This document shows, piece after piece, positions 10,251 through 23,158 of a stretch of DNA of 64,000 bases (position 1 is the stretch's first letter; each line of letters begins with the position of its first letter). The stretch is from Pasteurella atlantica (lineage in GTDB: Bacteria; Pseudomonadota; Gammaproteobacteria; Enterobacterales; Pasteurellaceae): positions 496,001-560,000 of the forward strand of contig NZ_OY856306.1 in assembly GCF_963693435.1 (NCBI RefSeq), written 5' to 3'. The position numbers and the translations under genes were made by a program. Below the pieces are notes generated by a model that was not told the DNA's origin, made no database searches, and worked only from the letters and a program-made list of their open reading frames with translations.

Positions 10251-10856
10251 ATGGAATTAGTAACTAAAGATGCAGGAAGTGCATTGACTGTTTCTGAAAC
10301 TACCTTCGGACGTGAGTTTAATGAAGCACTAGTTCATCAGGTAGTTGTTGCGTATGCAGCAGGTGCTCGTCAGGGAACTCGTGCACAAAAAACTCGTGCT
10401 GAAGTGTCTGGTTCAGGGAAAAAACCTTGGCGTCAAAAGGGTACTGGTCGTGCTCGTGCAGGTAATGTTAAGTCGCCAATCTGGCGTTCTGGTGGTGTTA
10501 CTTTCGCAGCTAAACCACAAGACCATAGTCAAAAAGTAAACAAAAAAATGTACCGTGGTGCAATCAAAAGCATTCTTTCTGAACTTCTTCGTCAAGAACG
10601 TTTAGTAGTTGTTGAAAAATTTGATGTAGATGCACCTAAAACGAAAGTTTTAGTACAAAAATTAAAAGAAATGGCATTAGACGATGTTTTAATCATCACA
10701 GCAGAAGTAAGTGAGAATTTATTTTTAGCGGCTCGCAACTTATATAAAGTTGATGTACGTGATGTGCAAGGTATCGATCCAGTAAGCCTAATCGCTTTTG
10801 AAAAAGTGGTTATCACTACTGATGCTATTAAGCAAATTGAGGAGATGTTAGCATGA
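10251..10856 (+). CDS. rplD: 50S ribosomal protein L4
   Basis: 201 residues, starting [16 protein letters not shown]. The loop [20 protein letters not shown] is the conserved extension that lines the exit tunnel. L4 is an early-assembling 23S rRNA-binding protein and in E. coli also represses its own operon through the S10 leader. Its TGA stop overlaps the rplW start in the sequence ATGATG, so the two are translationally coupled. Confidence 0.98.
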   Translation: MELVTKDAGSALTVSETTFGREFNEALVHQVVVAYAAGARQGTRAQKTRAEVSGSGKKPWRQKGTGRARAGNVKSPIWRSGGVTFAAKPQDHSQKVNKKMYRGAIKSILSELLRQERLVVVEKFDVDAPKTKVLVQKLKEMALDDVLIITAEVSENLFLAARNLYKVDVRDVQGIDPVSLIAFEKVVITTDAIKQIEEMLA

Positions 10857-11155
10857 TGCAAGAAGAACGTTTGCTAAAAGTGCTTAGAGCACCTCATATC
10901 TCTGAAAAAGCGACAAACAACGCAGAAAAAGCAAATACAATCGTATTCAAAGTTGCATTAGATGCTAATAAAGTAGAAATTGCAAATGCGGTTGAACAAC
11001 TTTTCGAAGTTAAAGTGGATTCTGTGCGTACTGTGGTAGTTAAAGGTAAAACTAAACGCCGTGGTGCTAAAATGGGTCGTCGTAGTGACTGGAAAAAAGC
11101 TTATGTAACACTTGAAGAAGGCCAAGAATTGGACTTCGCAGGTAGTGCAGAGTAA
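10853..11155 (+). CDS. rplW: 50S ribosomal protein L23
   Basis: 100 residues. The ATG at 10853 overlaps the rplD stop; a second ATG at 10856 is possible, but the longer form [19 protein letters not shown] lines up with the usual M-I-R-E-E-R start and length. L23 sits at the tunnel exit, where it docks trigger factor and SRP. The C-terminal [13 protein letters not shown] is typical. Confidence 0.97.
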   Translation: MMQEERLLKVLRAPHISEKATNNAEKANTIVFKVALDANKVEIANAVEQLFEVKVDSVRTVVVKGKTKRRGAKMGRRSDWKKAYVTLEEGQELDFAGSAE

Positions 11156-11173
11156 ACGGAGGAATAAAATATT

Positions 11174-11995
11174 ATGGCTATAGTAAAATGTAAGCCGACC
11201 TCCGCTGGTCGTCGTCACGTAGTTAAAATTGTTAACGCAGAGCTTCATAAGGGTAAACCTTATGCACCTCTTTTAGATACTAAATCTAAAACAGGTGGTC
11301 GTAATAATTTGGGTCGTATTACTACTCGTCACATCGGTGGTGGACATAAACAACACTATCGTATTATTGACTTTAAACGTAACAAACTTGATATCGTTGG
11401 TACAGTTGAACGTTTAGAATATGATCCAAATCGTTCTGCGAATATCGCATTAGTGCTTTATAAAGATGGTGAACGTCGTTATATCTTAGCACCTAAAGGT
11501 CTTTCTGCAGGTGATCAAGTTCAAGCGGGTGTTTCAGCACCAATTAAAGCTGGTAATGCATTACCTATGCGTAATATTCCAGTAGGTACAACAGTACATA
11601 ACGTAGAATTAAAACCTGGTAAAGGTGGTCAAATCGCACGTTCTGCTGGTACTTACGTACAAATTATTGCTCGTGAAGGTAATTATGTTACTTTACGTCT
11701 TCGCTCAGGTGAAATGCGTAAAGTATTAGCTGAGTGTTCTGCGACTATCGGTGAAGTAGGTAACTCAGAGCATATGCTTCGCGTCCTTGGTAAAGCTGGT
11801 GCAAGCCGTTGGAGAGGTATTCGTCCAACAGTTCGTGGTACAGCAATGAACCCTGTTGATCACCCACATGGTGGTGGTGAAGGTCGTAACTTCGGTAAAC
11901 ACCCAGTTACTCCTTGGGGCGTTCAAACCAAAGGTAAGAAAACTCGTCACAACAAACGTACAGATAAATATATTGTACGTCGTCGTGGCAAGTAA
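11174..11995 (+). CDS. rplB: 50S ribosomal protein L2
   Basis: 273 residues, starting [19 protein letters not shown]. The C-terminal [20 protein letters not shown] contains the conserved histidine (HPHGGGEG) near the peptidyl transferase centre. L2 is needed for subunit association. ATG follows CGGAGGAATAAA. Fifth gene of the S10 operon. Confidence 0.98.
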   Translation: MAIVKCKPTSAGRRHVVKIVNAELHKGKPYAPLLDTKSKTGGRNNLGRITTRHIGGGHKQHYRIIDFKRNKLDIVGTVERLEYDPNRSANIALVLYKDGERRYILAPKGLSAGDQVQAGVSAPIKAGNALPMRNIPVGTTVHNVELKPGKGGQIARSAGTYVQIIAREGNYVTLRLRSGEMRKVLAECSATIGEVGNSEHMLRVLGKAGASRWRGIRPTVRGTAMNPVDHPHGGGEGRNFGKHPVTPWGVQTKGKKTRHNKRTDKYIVRRRGK

Positions 11996-12025
11996 TATTT
12001 TTTTAATTAAATAAAGAGGTAAGCC

Positions 12026-12301
12026 ATGCCACGTTCTCTCAAGAAGGGTCCTTTCCTTGACCTACACTTGTTGAAGAAGGTAGAGAAGGCGGTGGAAAGC
12101 GGGGATAAAAAACCAATTAAAACTTGGTCCCGTCGTTCAATGATCATTCCACAAATGATCGGATTGACCATCGCAGTCCATAATGGTCGTCAGCATGTTC
12201 CTGTGTTTATTTCCGATGAAATGATCGGTCATAAACTAGGTGAATTTGCCCCGACTCGTACATATCGCGGTCACGTCGCAGATAAGAAAGCTAAGAAATA
12301 A
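12026..12301 (+). CDS. rpsS: 30S ribosomal protein S19
   Basis: 91 residues, starting [20 protein letters not shown], with the signature [22 protein letters not shown]19 is in the small-subunit head with S13, near the A-site tRNA. AAAGAGG lies before the ATG, and rplV starts 10 bp after the stop. Confidence 0.98.
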   Translation: MPRSLKKGPFLDLHLLKKVEKAVESGDKKPIKTWSRRSMIIPQMIGLTIAVHNGRQHVPVFISDEMIGHKLGEFAPTRTYRGHVADKKAKK

Positions 12302-12308
12302 GAGGTAG

Positions 12309-12644
<336 letters not shown>

Positions 12645-12661
12645 TCAGTAGGAGAATAGCA

Positions 12662-13369
12662 ATGGGTCAAAAAGTACATCCAAATGGTATTCGCCTTGGC
12701 ATTGTTAAGCCTTGGAACTCTACTTGGTTCGCGAATACACAGGATTTCGCTGATAATTTAGAAGGCGATTTTAAAGTCCGTAAATATTTAAACAAACAGT
12801 TAGCAAATGCTTCCGTTTCACGTATCACTATTGAACGTCCAGCAAAAAGCATTCGTGTAACTATTCACACAGCTCGCCCAGGTATCGTAATTGGTAAGAA
12901 AGGTGAAGATGTTGAAAAATTGAGAAGTGCAGTTGCGAAAATCGCAGGTGTTCCAGCTCAGATCAATATCGCTGAAGTGAAAAAACCAGAGCTAGATGCA
13001 AAATTAGTTGCAGATGGCATTGCTTCTCAACTAGAACGTCGTGTAATGTTCCGTCGTGCGATGAAACGTGCAGTACAAAACGCAATGCGTTTAGGTGCTA
13101 AAGGTATCAAAGTTGAAGTAAGTGGTCGTTTAGGTGGTGCAGAAATCGCACGTTCTGAGTGGTATCGTGAAGGTCGAGTGCCTCTACATACACTTCGTGC
13201 AGATATCGATTACAACACTGCAGAAGCTCTCACAACATACGGTATTATCGGTGTTAAAGTGTGGATCTTTAAAGGTGAAGTTCTTGGTGGAATGACTGCA
13301 GTGATGGAATCAGAAAAACAACCTGAAAAGCAGAAACCTCGCAAGGGTTCTCGCAAAGGTCGTAAATAA
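12662..13369 (+). CDS. rpsC: 30S ribosomal protein S3
   Basis: 235 residues, starting [20 protein letters not shown]. It has a central KH domain ([16 protein letters not shown]) and the C-terminal S3 domain with [19 protein letters not shown], then a lysine/arginine-rich tail. S3 forms part of the mRNA entry channel. GGAG precedes the ATG. Confidence 0.98.
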   Translation: MGQKVHPNGIRLGIVKPWNSTWFANTQDFADNLEGDFKVRKYLNKQLANASVSRITIERPAKSIRVTIHTARPGIVIGKKGEDVEKLRSAVAKIAGVPAQINIAEVKKPELDAKLVADGIASQLERRVMFRRAMKRAVQNAMRLGAKGIKVEVSGRLGGAEIARSEWYREGRVPLHTLRADIDYNTAEALTTYGIIGVKVWIFKGEVLGGMTAVMESEKQPEKQKPRKGSRKGRK

Positions 13370-13381
13370 GGAGATCACTGA

Positions 13382-13791
<410 letters not shown>

Positions 13792-13792
<1 letters not shown>

Positions 13793-13983
13793 TGAAAGCT
13801 CAAGAACTCCGTAGTAAAAGTGTTGAAGAGCTGAATGCTGAATTGGTTAACTTGTTAGGTGAGCAATTCAAGTTGCGTATGCAAGCAGCCACCGGTCAGC
13901 TTCAACAAACCCATCAGTTAAAAGAAGTGCGTCGTAGTATTGCACAAGTAAAAACTGTATTGACTGAAAAGGCGGGTGAGTAA
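13792..13983 (+). CDS. rpmC: 50S ribosomal protein L29
   Basis: 63 residues, starting [20 protein letters not shown]. It is a two-helix protein near the tunnel exit next to L23. The start overlaps the rplP stop and the stop abuts the rpsQ start, so rplP, rpmC and rpsQ are tightly coupled. Confidence 0.98.
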
Positions 13984-14244
13984 ATGACTGATAAAATTCG
14001 TACAGTACAAGGTAAAGTAGTTGGCGATAAAATGGATAAATCATTCACAATCGCAATTGAACGTACCGTAAAACATCCATTATATGGTAAGTTTATGCGT
14101 CGTACTACAAAACTTCACGTACACGATGAAAATAACGAAGCAAAAGTAGGTGATTTAGTTGAAATTAAAGAGTGTCGTCCACTCTCTAAAACTAAATCTT
14201 GGACTTTAGTTCGTGTAGTTGAGAAAGCAGTTATTGTTGACTAA
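13984..14244 (+). CDS. rpsQ: 30S ribosomal protein S17
   Basis: 86 residues, starting [20 protein letters not shown]. The OB-fold signature is [20 protein letters not shown]. It is a primary 16S rRNA-binding protein and the last gene of the S10 operon. A strong terminator follows at 14266-14300 and separates it from the spc operon. Confidence 0.98.
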   Translation: MTDKIRTVQGKVVGDKMDKSFTIAIERTVKHPLYGKFMRRTTKLHVHDENNEAKVGDLVEIKECRPLSKTKSWTLVRVVEKAVIVD

Positions 14245-14265
14245 TTTCTAAACTATGAAAAAATA

Positions 14266-14300
14266 AAAAGACCTAGCACTTGTGTTAGGTCTTTTTTTTA
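14266..14300 (+). terminator. Intrinsic terminator closing the S10 operon
   Basis: AAAAAGACCTAGCAC pairs with GTGTTAGGTCTTTTT around a short loop, with one G-U pair, and ends in a run of T. It lies 22 bp after the rpsQ stop. Confidence 0.88.
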
Positions 14301-14364
14301 TTTTTGAATTCCATTAATTATAGAAAAAAGCGGTTACATTCTCTACGCTTTTTACAAATTTGAG

Positions 14365-14394
14365 TTGTTATTTATAGAGAAGTAGTGATATAAT
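14365..14394 (+). promoter_or_regulatory. Promoter of the spc operon
   Basis: TTGTTA (14365-14370) and a perfect TATAAT (14389-14394) are 18 bp apart. The predicted start is near 14401, about 65 nt before rplN. Together with the terminator at 14266-14300, this gives spc its own transcription unit. Confidence 0.72.
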
Positions 14395-14401
14395 GCTCCA
14401 C

Positions 14402-14837
<436 letters not shown>

Positions 14838-14847
14838 GGAGAATAAA

Positions 14848-15159
14848 ATGGCTGCAAAAATCCGTCAAAATGATGAAGTTATTGTTCTTACCGGAAAAGA
14901 TAAAGGTAAGCGTGGTAAGGTAACAAAAGTGTTACCAAACGGTAAAGTATTTGTTGAAGGGATCAATATGATCACTAAACACGAAAAACCAGTCCCTGCT
15001 TTAAATAAAGAGGGTGGTATCGTGAAGAAAGAAGCTGCAATTCAAGCATCAAATGTTGCTATCTTTAATCCAACAACAAACAAAGCTGACCGTGTAGGTT
15101 TTAGAATTGAAGACGGCAAAAAAGTTCGTTTCTTCAAATCTAATAATGAAATTATTTAA
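14848..15159 (+). CDS. rplX: 50S ribosomal protein L24
   Basis: 103 residues. The KOW motif is visible as [22 protein letters not shown]24 initiates 50S assembly. GGAG precedes the ATG, and rplE begins 17 bp after the stop. Confidence 0.98.
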   Translation: MAAKIRQNDEVIVLTGKDKGKRGKVTKVLPNGKVFVEGINMITKHEKPVPALNKEGGIVKKEAAIQASNVAIFNPTTNKADRVGFRIEDGKKVRFFKSNNEII

Positions 15160-15176
15160 CTAATTGGAGTAATGCG

Positions 15177-15716
15177 ATGGCGAAACTGCATGATTATTAC
15201 AGAGAGCAAGTAGTTAATGAATTGAAAGAAAAATTCAACTACTCGTCTGTCATGCAAGTCCCACGAATCGAAAAGATAACCCTGAATATGGGTGTGGGTG
15301 AAGCATTGACCGATAAAAAATTGTTAGAGAATGCAGTAGCAGATCTAACAGCGATTAGCGGTCAAAAACCTTTAATTACTAAGGCTCGTAAGTCAGTTGC
15401 TGGCTTTAAGATCCGTCAGGGATATCCAATCGGATGTAAAGTGACCCTACGTGGTGAACGTATGTGGGAATTCTTTGAAAGATTGGTTACGATTGCCGTT
15501 CCTCGTGTTCGAGATTTTCGTGGTTTAAGCGTAAAATCTTTTGATGGACGTGGTAATTACAGTATGGGTGTTCGTGAACAAATCATTTTCCCAGAAATTG
15601 ATTATGATAAAGTTGATCGTGTACGTGGTTTAGATATCACTATCACTACAACGGCGAACAATGATGAAGAAGGTCAAGCGTTATTAGCTGCCTTTAATTT
15701 CCCATTCCGTAAATAA
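15177..15716 (+). CDS. rplE: 50S ribosomal protein L5
   Basis: 179 residues, starting [20 protein letters not shown]. It contains the family blocks [15 protein letters not shown] and [12 protein letters not shown]5 binds 5S rRNA in the central protuberance and contacts the P-site tRNA. GGAG precedes the ATG. Confidence 0.98.
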   Translation: MAKLHDYYREQVVNELKEKFNYSSVMQVPRIEKITLNMGVGEALTDKKLLENAVADLTAISGQKPLITKARKSVAGFKIRQGYPIGCKVTLRGERMWEFFERLVTIAVPRVRDFRGLSVKSFDGRGNYSMGVREQIIFPEIDYDKVDRVRGLDITITTTANNDEEGQALLAAFNFPFRK

Positions 15717-15727
15717 GGTAGGTTATC

Positions 15728-16033
15728 GTGGCAAAAAAATCAATGATCGCACGAGATGTTAAACGTGCTAAATTAGCTGATAAGTTCTACGCAAAACGTC
15801 AAGAATTGAAAGACATTATTGCTAATGTTAATTCTTCTGATGAAGAGCGTTGGGATGCGGTATTAAAATTACAAGGTCTTCCTCGTGATTCAAGTACAAG
15901 CCGTCAGCGTAACCGTTGTCGCCAAACTGGTCGTCCTCATGGGGTACTTCGTAAGTTTGGTTTAAGCCGTATTAAGGTTCGTGAAGCAGCAATGCGTGGA
16001 GAAATCCCAGGCCTTAAAAAAGCTAGTTGGTAA
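15728..16033 (+). CDS. rpsN: 30S ribosomal protein S14 (zinc-free type)
   Basis: 101 residues, reading [20 protein letters not shown]. The start is GTG at 15728 with TAGGTT upstream. This is the long form of S14 without the CxxC zinc pairs; the typical [20 protein letters not shown] is present. It lies in the small-subunit head. Confidence 0.97.
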   Translation: MAKKSMIARDVKRAKLADKFYAKRQELKDIIANVNSSDEERWDAVLKLQGLPRDSSTSRQRNRCRQTGRPHGVLRKFGLSRIKVREAAMRGEIPGLKKASW

Positions 16034-16069
16034 TCACCTCTTTTATATTGGAATCATGGGAGTAAATAC

Positions 16070-16462
16070 ATGAGCATGCAAGATCCAATCGCAGATATGC
16101 TAACTCGTATTCGTAACGGGCAAGCTGCGAACAAAGTTGCTATCAGTATGCCTTCATCCAAGCTAAAAGTTGCTATTGCTAACGTTTTGGCTGAAGAAGG
16201 TTTTGTTGAGAGCTTCAAAATTTTAGAAGGCGTTAAGCCTGAATTGGAAATCACTTTAAAATATTTCCAAAATAAACCAGTTGTAGAAAAAATTCAACGT
16301 GTGAGCCGTCCTGGTCTTCGTATTTATAAACGTAAAGACGAATTACCAAAAGTAATGGGTGGTTTAGGTATTGCTGTTGTTTCTACATCAAAAGGTGTTA
16401 TGACTGACCGAGCTGCTCGTAAAGCAGGATTGGGCGGTGAAATCATCTGTTATGTCGCTTAA
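16070..16462 (+). CDS. rpsH: 30S ribosomal protein S8
   Basis: 130 residues, starting [21 protein letters not shown]8 binds the central domain of 16S rRNA and in E. coli represses the spc operon at the rplE region. The C-terminal [20 protein letters not shown] is typical. Confidence 0.98.
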   Translation: MSMQDPIADMLTRIRNGQAANKVAISMPSSKLKVAIANVLAEEGFVESFKILEGVKPELEITLKYFQNKPVVEKIQRVSRPGLRIYKRKDELPKVMGGLGIAVVSTSKGVMTDRAARKAGLGGEIICYVA

Positions 16463-16477
16463 TAAGGGGTAGGAAGA

Positions 16478-17011
16478 ATGTCTCGTGTCGCAAAAGCACC
16501 TGTTAATATTCCTGCCGGCGTTGAGGTAAAACTTGACGGACAGTTATTAACAGTGAAAGGAAAAAATGGTGAGTTGTCTCGTACAATTCATAATGCAGTT
16601 GAAGTAAACCAAGATGCAGGCGTATTAACATTTGTACCTAAAGAAGGTATGGTTAATGCAAATGCTCAAGCTGGTACTGCTAGAGCATTAGTTAATGCTA
16701 TGGTTATCGGTGTTACAGAAGGCTTTACTAAGAAATTGCAATTAGTGGGTGTTGGTTATAGAGCACAAGTAAAAGGTAACACAGTTGCACTTAGCTTAGG
16801 TTTCTCACATCCGGTTGATCATCAGTTGCCTGCAGGCGTGACTGCTGAATGTCCATCGCAAACAGAAATTGTTTTAAAAAGTGCGGACAAACAGTTAGTT
16901 GGTCAAGTAGCAGCCGATATTCGTGCATACCGCCGTCCTGAGCCTTATAAAGGTAAAGGTGTACGTTACTCTGATGAAGTAGTACGTACAAAAGAGGCTA
17001 AGAAAAAGTAA
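16478..17011 (+). CDS. rplF: 50S ribosomal protein L6
   Basis: 177 residues, starting [19 protein letters not shown]. The C-terminal [17 protein letters not shown] is the family signature. L6 lies near the factor-binding site. ATG follows GGGTAGGA. Confidence 0.98.
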   Translation: MSRVAKAPVNIPAGVEVKLDGQLLTVKGKNGELSRTIHNAVEVNQDAGVLTFVPKEGMVNANAQAGTARALVNAMVIGVTEGFTKKLQLVGVGYRAQVKGNTVALSLGFSHPVDHQLPAGVTAECPSQTEIVLKSADKQLVGQVAADIRAYRRPEPYKGKGVRYSDEVVRTKEAKKK

Positions 17012-17023
17012 GGTAGGTTAACT

Positions 17024-17892
<869 letters not shown>

Positions 17893-17898
17893 TTGAAT

Positions 17899-18078
17899 AT
17901 GACAAAAACGATTAAAGTAACTCAAACTCGTAGCTCAATTGCCCGTTTACCGAAGCATAAAGCAACGTTAAAAGGTTTAGGCCTTCGTCATATTCGACAC
18001 ACAGTGGAACTTGAAGATACTCCATCAGTTCGTGGAATGATCAACCAAGTTTCATATATGGTTAAAGTGGAGGAGTAA
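17899..18078 (+). CDS. rpmD: 50S ribosomal protein L30
   Basis: 59 residues, starting [20 protein letters not shown]. An in-frame TTG six bases upstream exists, but the ATG at 17899 gives exactly the usual 59-residue length and has GGAG at 17886-17889, inside the end of rpsE. Confidence 0.97.
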   Translation: MTKTIKVTQTRSSIARLPKHKATLKGLGLRHIRHTVELEDTPSVRGMINQVSYMVKVEE

Positions 18079-18082
18079 TAGA

Positions 18083-18517
18083 ATGCGTTTAAACTCTCTA
18101 TCTCCAGCAGAAGGTGCTAAACATAGCAGTAAACGTTTAGGACGTGGTATCGGTTCTGGCTTAGGCAAAACTGGTGGACGTGGTCATAAAGGTCAAAAAT
18201 CTCGTTCTGGTGGCGGTGCTCGTCGTGGATTCGAAGGTGGACAAATGCCTTTATACCGTCGTTTACCTAAATTTGGTTTCACGTCATTAAAATCTTTACG
18301 TACTGCTGAAATTCGTTTAGATGAATTAGCGAAAGTTGAAGGTGATATTATCACTTTAGACACACTTAAAACCGCTAATTTAGTAACAAAAGATATTTTA
18401 TCTGCAAAAGTAATTTTATCAGGTAAAATTGAAAAAGTGGTAACTGTTAAAGGTTTACGTGTTACTAAAGGTGCAAAAGCTGCTATTGAAGCTGCTGGCG
18501 GTTCAATCGAGGAATAA
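18083..18517 (+). CDS. rplO: 50S ribosomal protein L15
   Basis: 144 residues. The N-terminal part is glycine- and arginine-rich ([20 protein letters not shown]) as usual for L15, which threads deep into 23S rRNA. GAGGAG overlaps the end of rpmD. secY starts 3 bp after its stop. Confidence 0.98.
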   Translation: MRLNSLSPAEGAKHSSKRLGRGIGSGLGKTGGRGHKGQKSRSGGGARRGFEGGQMPLYRRLPKFGFTSLKSLRTAEIRLDELAKVEGDIITLDTLKTANLVTKDILSAKVILSGKIEKVVTVKGLRVTKGAKAAIEAAGGSIEE

Positions 18518-18520
18518 TCA

Positions 18521-19843
18521 ATGGCAAAGCAACCAGGATATCAAGGAAATAATACACAAAAAAGCTCCGGTGAACTAAAATCTAGACTACTATTTGTTTT
18601 GTTTGCATTAGTGGTTTTTAGAATCGGATCTTTTATTCCTGTTCCTGGTATTGATGCTTCTGTTTTATCCGAATTAATTCAAAAACAACAAGGTACCATC
18701 ATTGACATGTTTAATATGTTTTCTGGTGGTGCATTGAGTAGAGCATCTATTTTTGCGTTAGGTATTATGCCTTATATTTCTGCTTCTATTATTATTCAGT
18801 TACTTACAGCCATTCATCCGGCACTAGCTGAATTGAAGAAAGAAGGAGCAGCAGGACAGCGCAAAATTAGTAAATATACAAGATACTCTACTCTTTTATT
18901 AGCATTTATTCAGTCTGTCGGTATTTCTTTTGCCTTACCAAATATGATTAATGGACTTGTTCCTAATCCTGATATGCTGTTTTATATTACAGCAGTTATT
19001 AGTTTAGTAACTGGAACAATGTTCTTAATGTGGTTAGGTGAGCAAATTACAGAACGTGGCGTAGGAAATGGAATTTCTCTCATTATCTTCGCTGGGATTG
19101 TAGCAGGATTACCAGGTACTATTGGACAGACAGTAGAACAAGCTCGTCAAGGTGAAATATCTTTGATTGTTCTGCTTTTAATTATGGTTGTTGCTTTTGC
19201 AGTAACATATTTTGTTGTTTTCGTTGAACGTGGGCAAAGAAGAATCGTGGTCAATTATGCAAGTCGTCAACAAGGGCGAATGATGATGCCTGCGAAATCT
19301 TCACATTTACCATTAAAAGTAAATATGGCAGGTGTAATTCCTGCTATCTTTGCATCAAGTATTATTCTTTTTCCTGCCACTGTTGTGAAATGGTTTGGAG
19401 AGAATGAAGGTTTTGAATGGTTGTCTGATATTTCATTATTATTACAACCAGGTCAACCGTTGTATATTGCATTATTTACAATGGCTGTGATATTCTTTGC
19501 TTTCTTCTATACAAGTATGCAAAATAATCCACGTGATATTGCGGATAATTTGAAAAAATCAGGTGCGTTTGTACCAGGTTATAGACCAGGAGAACAAACA
19601 TCTCGTTATATTGACAAAGTAATGACACGAATTACAATGATTGGTGGTTTGTATATTGCATTTGTTTGTTTGGTTCCTTATATCGTAACATCATTATGGA
19701 AAGTACCATTTAATTTAGGTGGTACATCGCTATTGATTGTTGTGGTAGTTATTATGGATTTCATCGCACAAGTCCAAAGTCATTTAATGTCTTTACAATA
19801 TGATTCTGTGTTGAAGAAAGCCAATTTAAAAGGTTCAAGATAA
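18521..19843 (+). CDS. secY: Preprotein translocase subunit SecY
   Basis: 440 residues with ten hydrophobic membrane segments, starting [20 protein letters not shown]. It forms the protein-conducting channel with SecE and SecG. Visible landmarks are the plug-side block [33 protein letters not shown], and the cytoplasmic loop [20 protein letters not shown] before membrane segment 7. Its position at the end of spc next to rplO is universal in this group. The partner motor secA and its regulator secM are also in this window. Confidence 0.98.
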   Translation: MAKQPGYQGNNTQKSSGELKSRLLFVLFALVVFRIGSFIPVPGIDASVLSELIQKQQGTIIDMFNMFSGGALSRASIFALGIMPYISASIIIQLLTAIHPALAELKKEGAAGQRKISKYTRYSTLLLAFIQSVGISFALPNMINGLVPNPDMLFYITAVISLVTGTMFLMWLGEQITERGVGNGISLIIFAGIVAGLPGTIGQTVEQARQGEISLIVLLLIMVVAFAVTYFVVFVERGQRRIVVNYASRQQGRMMMPAKSSHLPLKVNMAGVIPAIFASSIILFPATVVKWFGENEGFEWLSDISLLLQPGQPLYIALFTMAVIFFAFFYTSMQNNPRDIADNLKKSGAFVPGYRPGEQTSRYIDKVMTRITMIGGLYIAFVCLVPYIVTSLWKVPFNLGGTSLLIVVVVIMDFIAQVQSHLMSLQYDSVLKKANLKGSR

Positions 19844-19877
19844 TATAATCTTGTACTTTATAGAAAAAGGATAAGCA

Positions 19878-19991
19878 ATGAAAGTTCGTGCTTCAGTTAA
19901 GAAATTATGCCGTAATTGCCGTATTGTTAGACGTTCAGGTGTGGTTCGAGTAATTTGTTCAGAACCAAAACACAAACAACGTCAAGGTTAA
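19878..19991 (+). CDS. rpmJ: 50S ribosomal protein L36 (zinc-binding type)
   Basis: 37 residues, [20 protein letters not shown] and on to KHKQRQG, with TAA at 19989-19991. The Cys-x2-Cys, later Cys and final His of the zinc ribbon are all present, so this is the zinc-containing form. AAAAAGGATAAGCA precedes the ATG. It is the last gene of the spc operon. Confidence 0.95.
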   Translation: MKVRASVKKLCRNCRIVRRSGVVRVICSEPKHKQRQG

Positions 19992-20017
19992 TTAAGTATT
20001 ATTTCTTGCAAAGAACC

Positions 20018-20042
20018 AGCTGAGTGGTTATACTACTCAGCT
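20018..20042 (+). other. Hairpin between rpmJ and the alpha operon leader
   Basis: AGCTGAGT (20018-20025) and ACTCAGCT (20035-20042) form a perfect 8-bp stem with a 9-nt loop. It has no T run afterwards, so it is more likely an RNA-processing or stability element than a terminator. It lies just before the S4-binding pseudoknot. Confidence 0.5.
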
Positions 20043-20053
20043 CATTTCGTCCT

Positions 20054-20144
20054 GATATACTGTTTGAGTATCCTGAAACGGGCTTTTCAAGATCAGTGTA
20101 TCAATGAATTTTAATTTTAAAAAATAGGAGTGCATAGTGGCCCG
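20054..20144 (+). promoter_or_regulatory. Alpha operon ribosome-binding-site pseudoknot (S4 autoregulation)
   Basis: GATATACTG (20054-20062) pairs with CAGTGTATC (20094-20102). An inner stem TGAAA/TTTCA exposes CGGGC (20079-20083), which is complementary to GCCCG (20140-20144) immediately after the GTG start of rpsM. This is the nested pseudoknot known from E. coli, where S4 binds and traps the initiating ribosome. The elements TTTGAGTATCCTGAAA and GGAGTGCATAGTGGCCCG closely match the E. coli leader as I remember it. Confidence 0.85.
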
Positions 20145-20493
20145 TATTGCAGGCATTAACATTCCTGATCAAAAACACACTGTAATCGCATTAACTGCTA
20201 TTTACGGTATTGGCAAAACTAGAGCAAAAGAGATTTGTGCTTTAACAGGTATTGCTGAAGACGTTAAGATCAGAGAATTGTCTGAAGAGCAGATTGAGAA
20301 ACTGCGTGAAGAAGTTGGTAAATTTACTGTTGAAGGTGATTTACGCCGTGAAGTAACTTTAAGTATCAAACGTCTTTTAGACTTAGGTTGTTACAGAGGT
20401 TTACGCCATCGTCGTAGCTTACCGGTACGTGGACAACGTACTAAAACAAATGCGCGTACTCGTAAGGGTCCACGTAAACCGATCAAGAAATAG
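20137..20493 (+). CDS. rpsM: 30S ribosomal protein S13
   Basis: 118 residues, reading [20 protein letters not shown]. The GTG start at 20137 with AGGAG upstream is part of the S4-responsive pseudoknot, which also explains the conserved non-ATG start. S13 contacts the P-site tRNA and forms intersubunit bridges. First gene of the alpha operon. Confidence 0.98.
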   Translation: MARIAGINIPDQKHTVIALTAIYGIGKTRAKEICALTGIAEDVKIRELSEEQIEKLREEVGKFTVEGDLRREVTLSIKRLLDLGCYRGLRHRRSLPVRGQRTKTNARTRKGPRKPIKK

Positions 20494-20508
20494 TCGGAGT
20501 AAATTATA

Positions 20509-20898
20509 ATGGCTAAAACACCAGTTCGTACACGCAAACGTGTAAAAAAACAGATTGCAGATGGCGTAGCACATATCCACGCCTCTTTCAATAACACAAT
20601 CGTAACTATTACTGACCGTCAAGGTAACGCTCTCGCTTGGGCTACTGCTGGTGGTTCAGGTTTCCGAGGTTCTCGTAAATCAACGCCGTTTGCAGCACAA
20701 GTTGCAGCTGAACGTTGTGCTGAAATTGTTAAAGAGTTCGGTCTGAAGAATTTGGAAGTTATGGTTAAAGGTCCGGGTCCAGGTCGTGAGTCAACAGTCC
20801 GTGCATTAAGTGCAGCAGGATTTCGTATCACGAGTATTGTAGATGTGACTCCGATTCCTCATAACGGTTGTCGTCCACCTAAAAAACGTCGTGTTTAA
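20509..20898 (+). CDS. rpsK: 30S ribosomal protein S11
   Basis: 129 residues. The signature [20 protein letters not shown] and the C-terminal [18 protein letters not shown] are present. It sits on the platform of the 30S subunit near the E site. Second gene of the alpha operon. Confidence 0.98.
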   Translation: MAKTPVRTRKRVKKQIADGVAHIHASFNNTIVTITDRQGNALAWATAGGSGFRGSRKSTPFAAQVAAERCAEIVKEFGLKNLEVMVKGPGPGRESTVRALSAAGFRITSIVDVTPIPHNGCRPPKKRRV

Positions 20899-20926
20899 TT
20901 GACGTTAGGATAATTGGAGAAAGAAA

Positions 20927-21553
20927 ATGGCAAGATATTTGGGTCCAAAGCTCAAGCTAAGCCGTCGTGAAGGTACTGATTTATTTTTAAAGTCAGGCGT
21001 TCGCACGATTGAATCAAAATGTAGAAATAGACTTGATGTAGCACCTGGACAACATGGTGCACGTAAAGCACGTTTATCTGACTATGGTAGTCAGTTACGT
21101 GAAAAACAAAAAGTTCGCCGTATTTATGGTATTTTAGAACGTCAGTTCCGTAATTACTATAAAGAAGCTAATCGCTTAAAAGGTAATACCGGTGAGAACT
21201 TATTAGTATTATTAGAAGGTCGTTTAGATAACGTTGTTTATCGTATGGGATTTGCTACGACTCGTGCTGAAGCACGTCAGTTAGTTAGCCATAAATCTAT
21301 TGTGGTAAATGGTCGAGTGGTAAACATTCCTTCTTATCAAGTTTCTGTTGATGATGTGGTCGCTGTTCGTGAGAAATCTAAGAAACAAGCACGAATTAAA
21401 GCATCATTAGAATTAGCTACTCAAAGAGAAAAACCAACTTGGTTAGAAGTTGAAGTGGCTAAAATGGAAGGTGTATTTAAACGTACTCCTGAACGTTCAG
21501 ATCTATCAGCAGATATTAATGAGAGTCTGATCGTTGAGCTTTACTCTAAATAA
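20927..21553 (+). CDS. rpsD: 30S ribosomal protein S4
   Basis: 208 residues, starting [20 protein letters not shown]. It carries the S4 RNA-binding domain ([20 protein letters not shown]). S4 is a primary 16S assembly protein and in E. coli represses this operon through the leader pseudoknot, which is conserved here. GGAG precedes the ATG. Confidence 0.98.
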   Translation: MARYLGPKLKLSRREGTDLFLKSGVRTIESKCRNRLDVAPGQHGARKARLSDYGSQLREKQKVRRIYGILERQFRNYYKEANRLKGNTGENLLVLLEGRLDNVVYRMGFATTRAEARQLVSHKSIVVNGRVVNIPSYQVSVDDVVAVREKSKKQARIKASLELATQREKPTWLEVEVAKMEGVFKRTPERSDLSADINESLIVELYSK

Positions 21554-21588
21554 TAATTGATAAAGCTTAAAAGAAAAGAGAGGATAAA

Positions 21589-22578
21589 ATGCAGGGTTCT
21601 GTGACAGAATTTTTAAAACCGCACTTAGTGAACATTGAACAAATTAGTTCAACTCACGCAAAAGTGACATTAGAGCCACTAGAACGTGGCTTTGGCCATA
21701 CACTAGGGAATGCCCTTCGTCGTATATTACTTTCTTCTATGCCAGGTTGTGCGGTTACAGAAGTTGAGATTGATGGTGTATTACATGAATACAGCAGCAA
21801 AGAAGGTGTTCAGGAAGATATTCTTGAAGTGTTACTAAATTTAAAAGGTTTAGCGGTAAAAGTGCAAGACAAAGATGATATTGTTTTGACACTGAATAAG
21901 TCTGGAATTGGCCCTGTTATTGCAGCTGACATTACACATGATGGTGATGTGGAAATAGTTAACCCTGAACACGTGATCTGTCATTTAACAGATAAAAATG
22001 CGTCTATTAGTATGCGCATTCGAGTACAGCGTGGTCGAGGTTATGTACCAGCTTCTGCGAGAATTCACACTCAAAGTGATGATCGTCCAATTGGTCGTTT
22101 ATTAGTTGATGCACGTTTTAGTCCAGTTGACCGTATTGCTTACAATGTGGAAGCAGCACGTGTGGAACAACGTACAGATTTAGATAAGCTACTTATTGAG
22201 ATGGAGACTAATGGAACATTAGATCCTGAAGAGGCTATTCGTCGAGCTGCAACAATTTTAGCAGAGCAATTAGCTGCATTCGTAGATTTACGCGATGTTC
22301 GTCAACCAGAAGTAAAAGAAGAGAAACCGGAATTTGATCCTGTTCTTCTTCGTCCTGTTGATGATTTAGAACTTACAGTTCGTTCAGCTAACTGCTTAAA
22401 AGCAGAGACAATTCACTATATCGGTGATTTAGTACAACGTACAGAAGTAGAGTTATTGAAAACACCTAATCTTGGTAAAAAATCACTTACAGAGATTAAA
22501 GATGTGCTTGCTTCTCGTGGTTTATCACTGGGTATGCGTCTTGATAATTGGCCACCAGCAAGTATTGCTGAAGACTGA
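21589..22578 (+). CDS. rpoA: RNA polymerase alpha subunit
   Basis: 329 residues, the usual length. The N-terminal domain (about 1-235) dimerises and assembles beta and beta-prime, with [20 protein letters not shown] visible. The C-terminal domain (about 250-329) with [20 protein letters not shown] binds UP elements and activators such as CRP, which is encoded at 27597. GAGAGGA precedes the ATG. Fourth gene of the alpha operon. Confidence 0.98.
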   Translation: MQGSVTEFLKPHLVNIEQISSTHAKVTLEPLERGFGHTLGNALRRILLSSMPGCAVTEVEIDGVLHEYSSKEGVQEDILEVLLNLKGLAVKVQDKDDIVLTLNKSGIGPVIAADITHDGDVEIVNPEHVICHLTDKNASISMRIRVQRGRGYVPASARIHTQSDDRPIGRLLVDARFSPVDRIAYNVEAARVEQRTDLDKLLIEMETNGTLDPEEAIRRAATILAEQLAAFVDLRDVRQPEVKEEKPEFDPVLLRPVDDLELTVRSANCLKAETIHYIGDLVQRTEVELLKTPNLGKKSLTEIKDVLASRGLSLGMRLDNWPPASIAED

Positions 22579-22612
22579 TTTTCAGACATTAGATTTCTAG
22601 AAGGAATAAGGT

Positions 22613-22996
22613 ATGCGTCATCGTAAGAGTGGCCGTCAACTAAATCGTAATAGCAGTCATCGCCAAGCGATGTTTCGTAATATGGCAGGTTCTTTAGTTA
22701 ATCATGAGATTATTAAAACAACTGTACCTAAAGCGAAAGAGCTACGTCGAGTAGTTGAACCATTAATTACTTTATCAAAAGTAGATAGCGTAGCAAATCG
22801 TCGTTTAGCATTTGCTCGTACGCGCAACAAAGATGTTGTGGCAAAATTATTTAACGAATTAGGTCCACGTTTTAAAGAACGTGCGGGTGGTTATACTCGT
22901 ATTATGAAATGTGGTTTCCGTGCAGGCGATAACGCACCAATGGCTTACATTGAGTTAGTTGATCGTCCAGAAGTTGCAGAAGAAGCAGCTGAATAA
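22613..22996 (+). CDS. rplQ: 50S ribosomal protein L17
   Basis: 127 residues, starting [20 protein letters not shown] and ending [16 protein letters not shown] plus an acidic tail. It is the last gene of the alpha operon, with an intrinsic terminator 18 bp downstream. Confidence 0.98.
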   Translation: MRHRKSGRQLNRNSSHRQAMFRNMAGSLVNHEIIKTTVPKAKELRRVVEPLITLSKVDSVANRRLAFARTRNKDVVAKLFNELGPRFKERAGGYTRIMKCGFRAGDNAPMAYIELVDRPEVAEEAAE

Positions 22997-23014
22997 ATAA
23001 TTTAGTTTAGAAAT

Positions 23015-23051
23015 TAAAACCTAGTATAGTAATATGCTAGGTTTTATTTTT
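23015..23051 (+). terminator. Intrinsic terminator of the alpha operon
   Basis: AAAACCTAGTATA (23015-23027) pairs with TATGCTAGGTTTT (23032-23044) with one G-U pair and a 4-nt loop, followed by ATTTTTTG. Confidence 0.87.
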
Positions 23052-23158
23052 TGTAAAAAGTGAAAATAATAGTGTCAAAGTTGCAAATATTTTTTAAATC
23101 TTAACTATGATAAAAGCACTATAATCTGACATAATTATACTCAATTAAAGACAATAAA

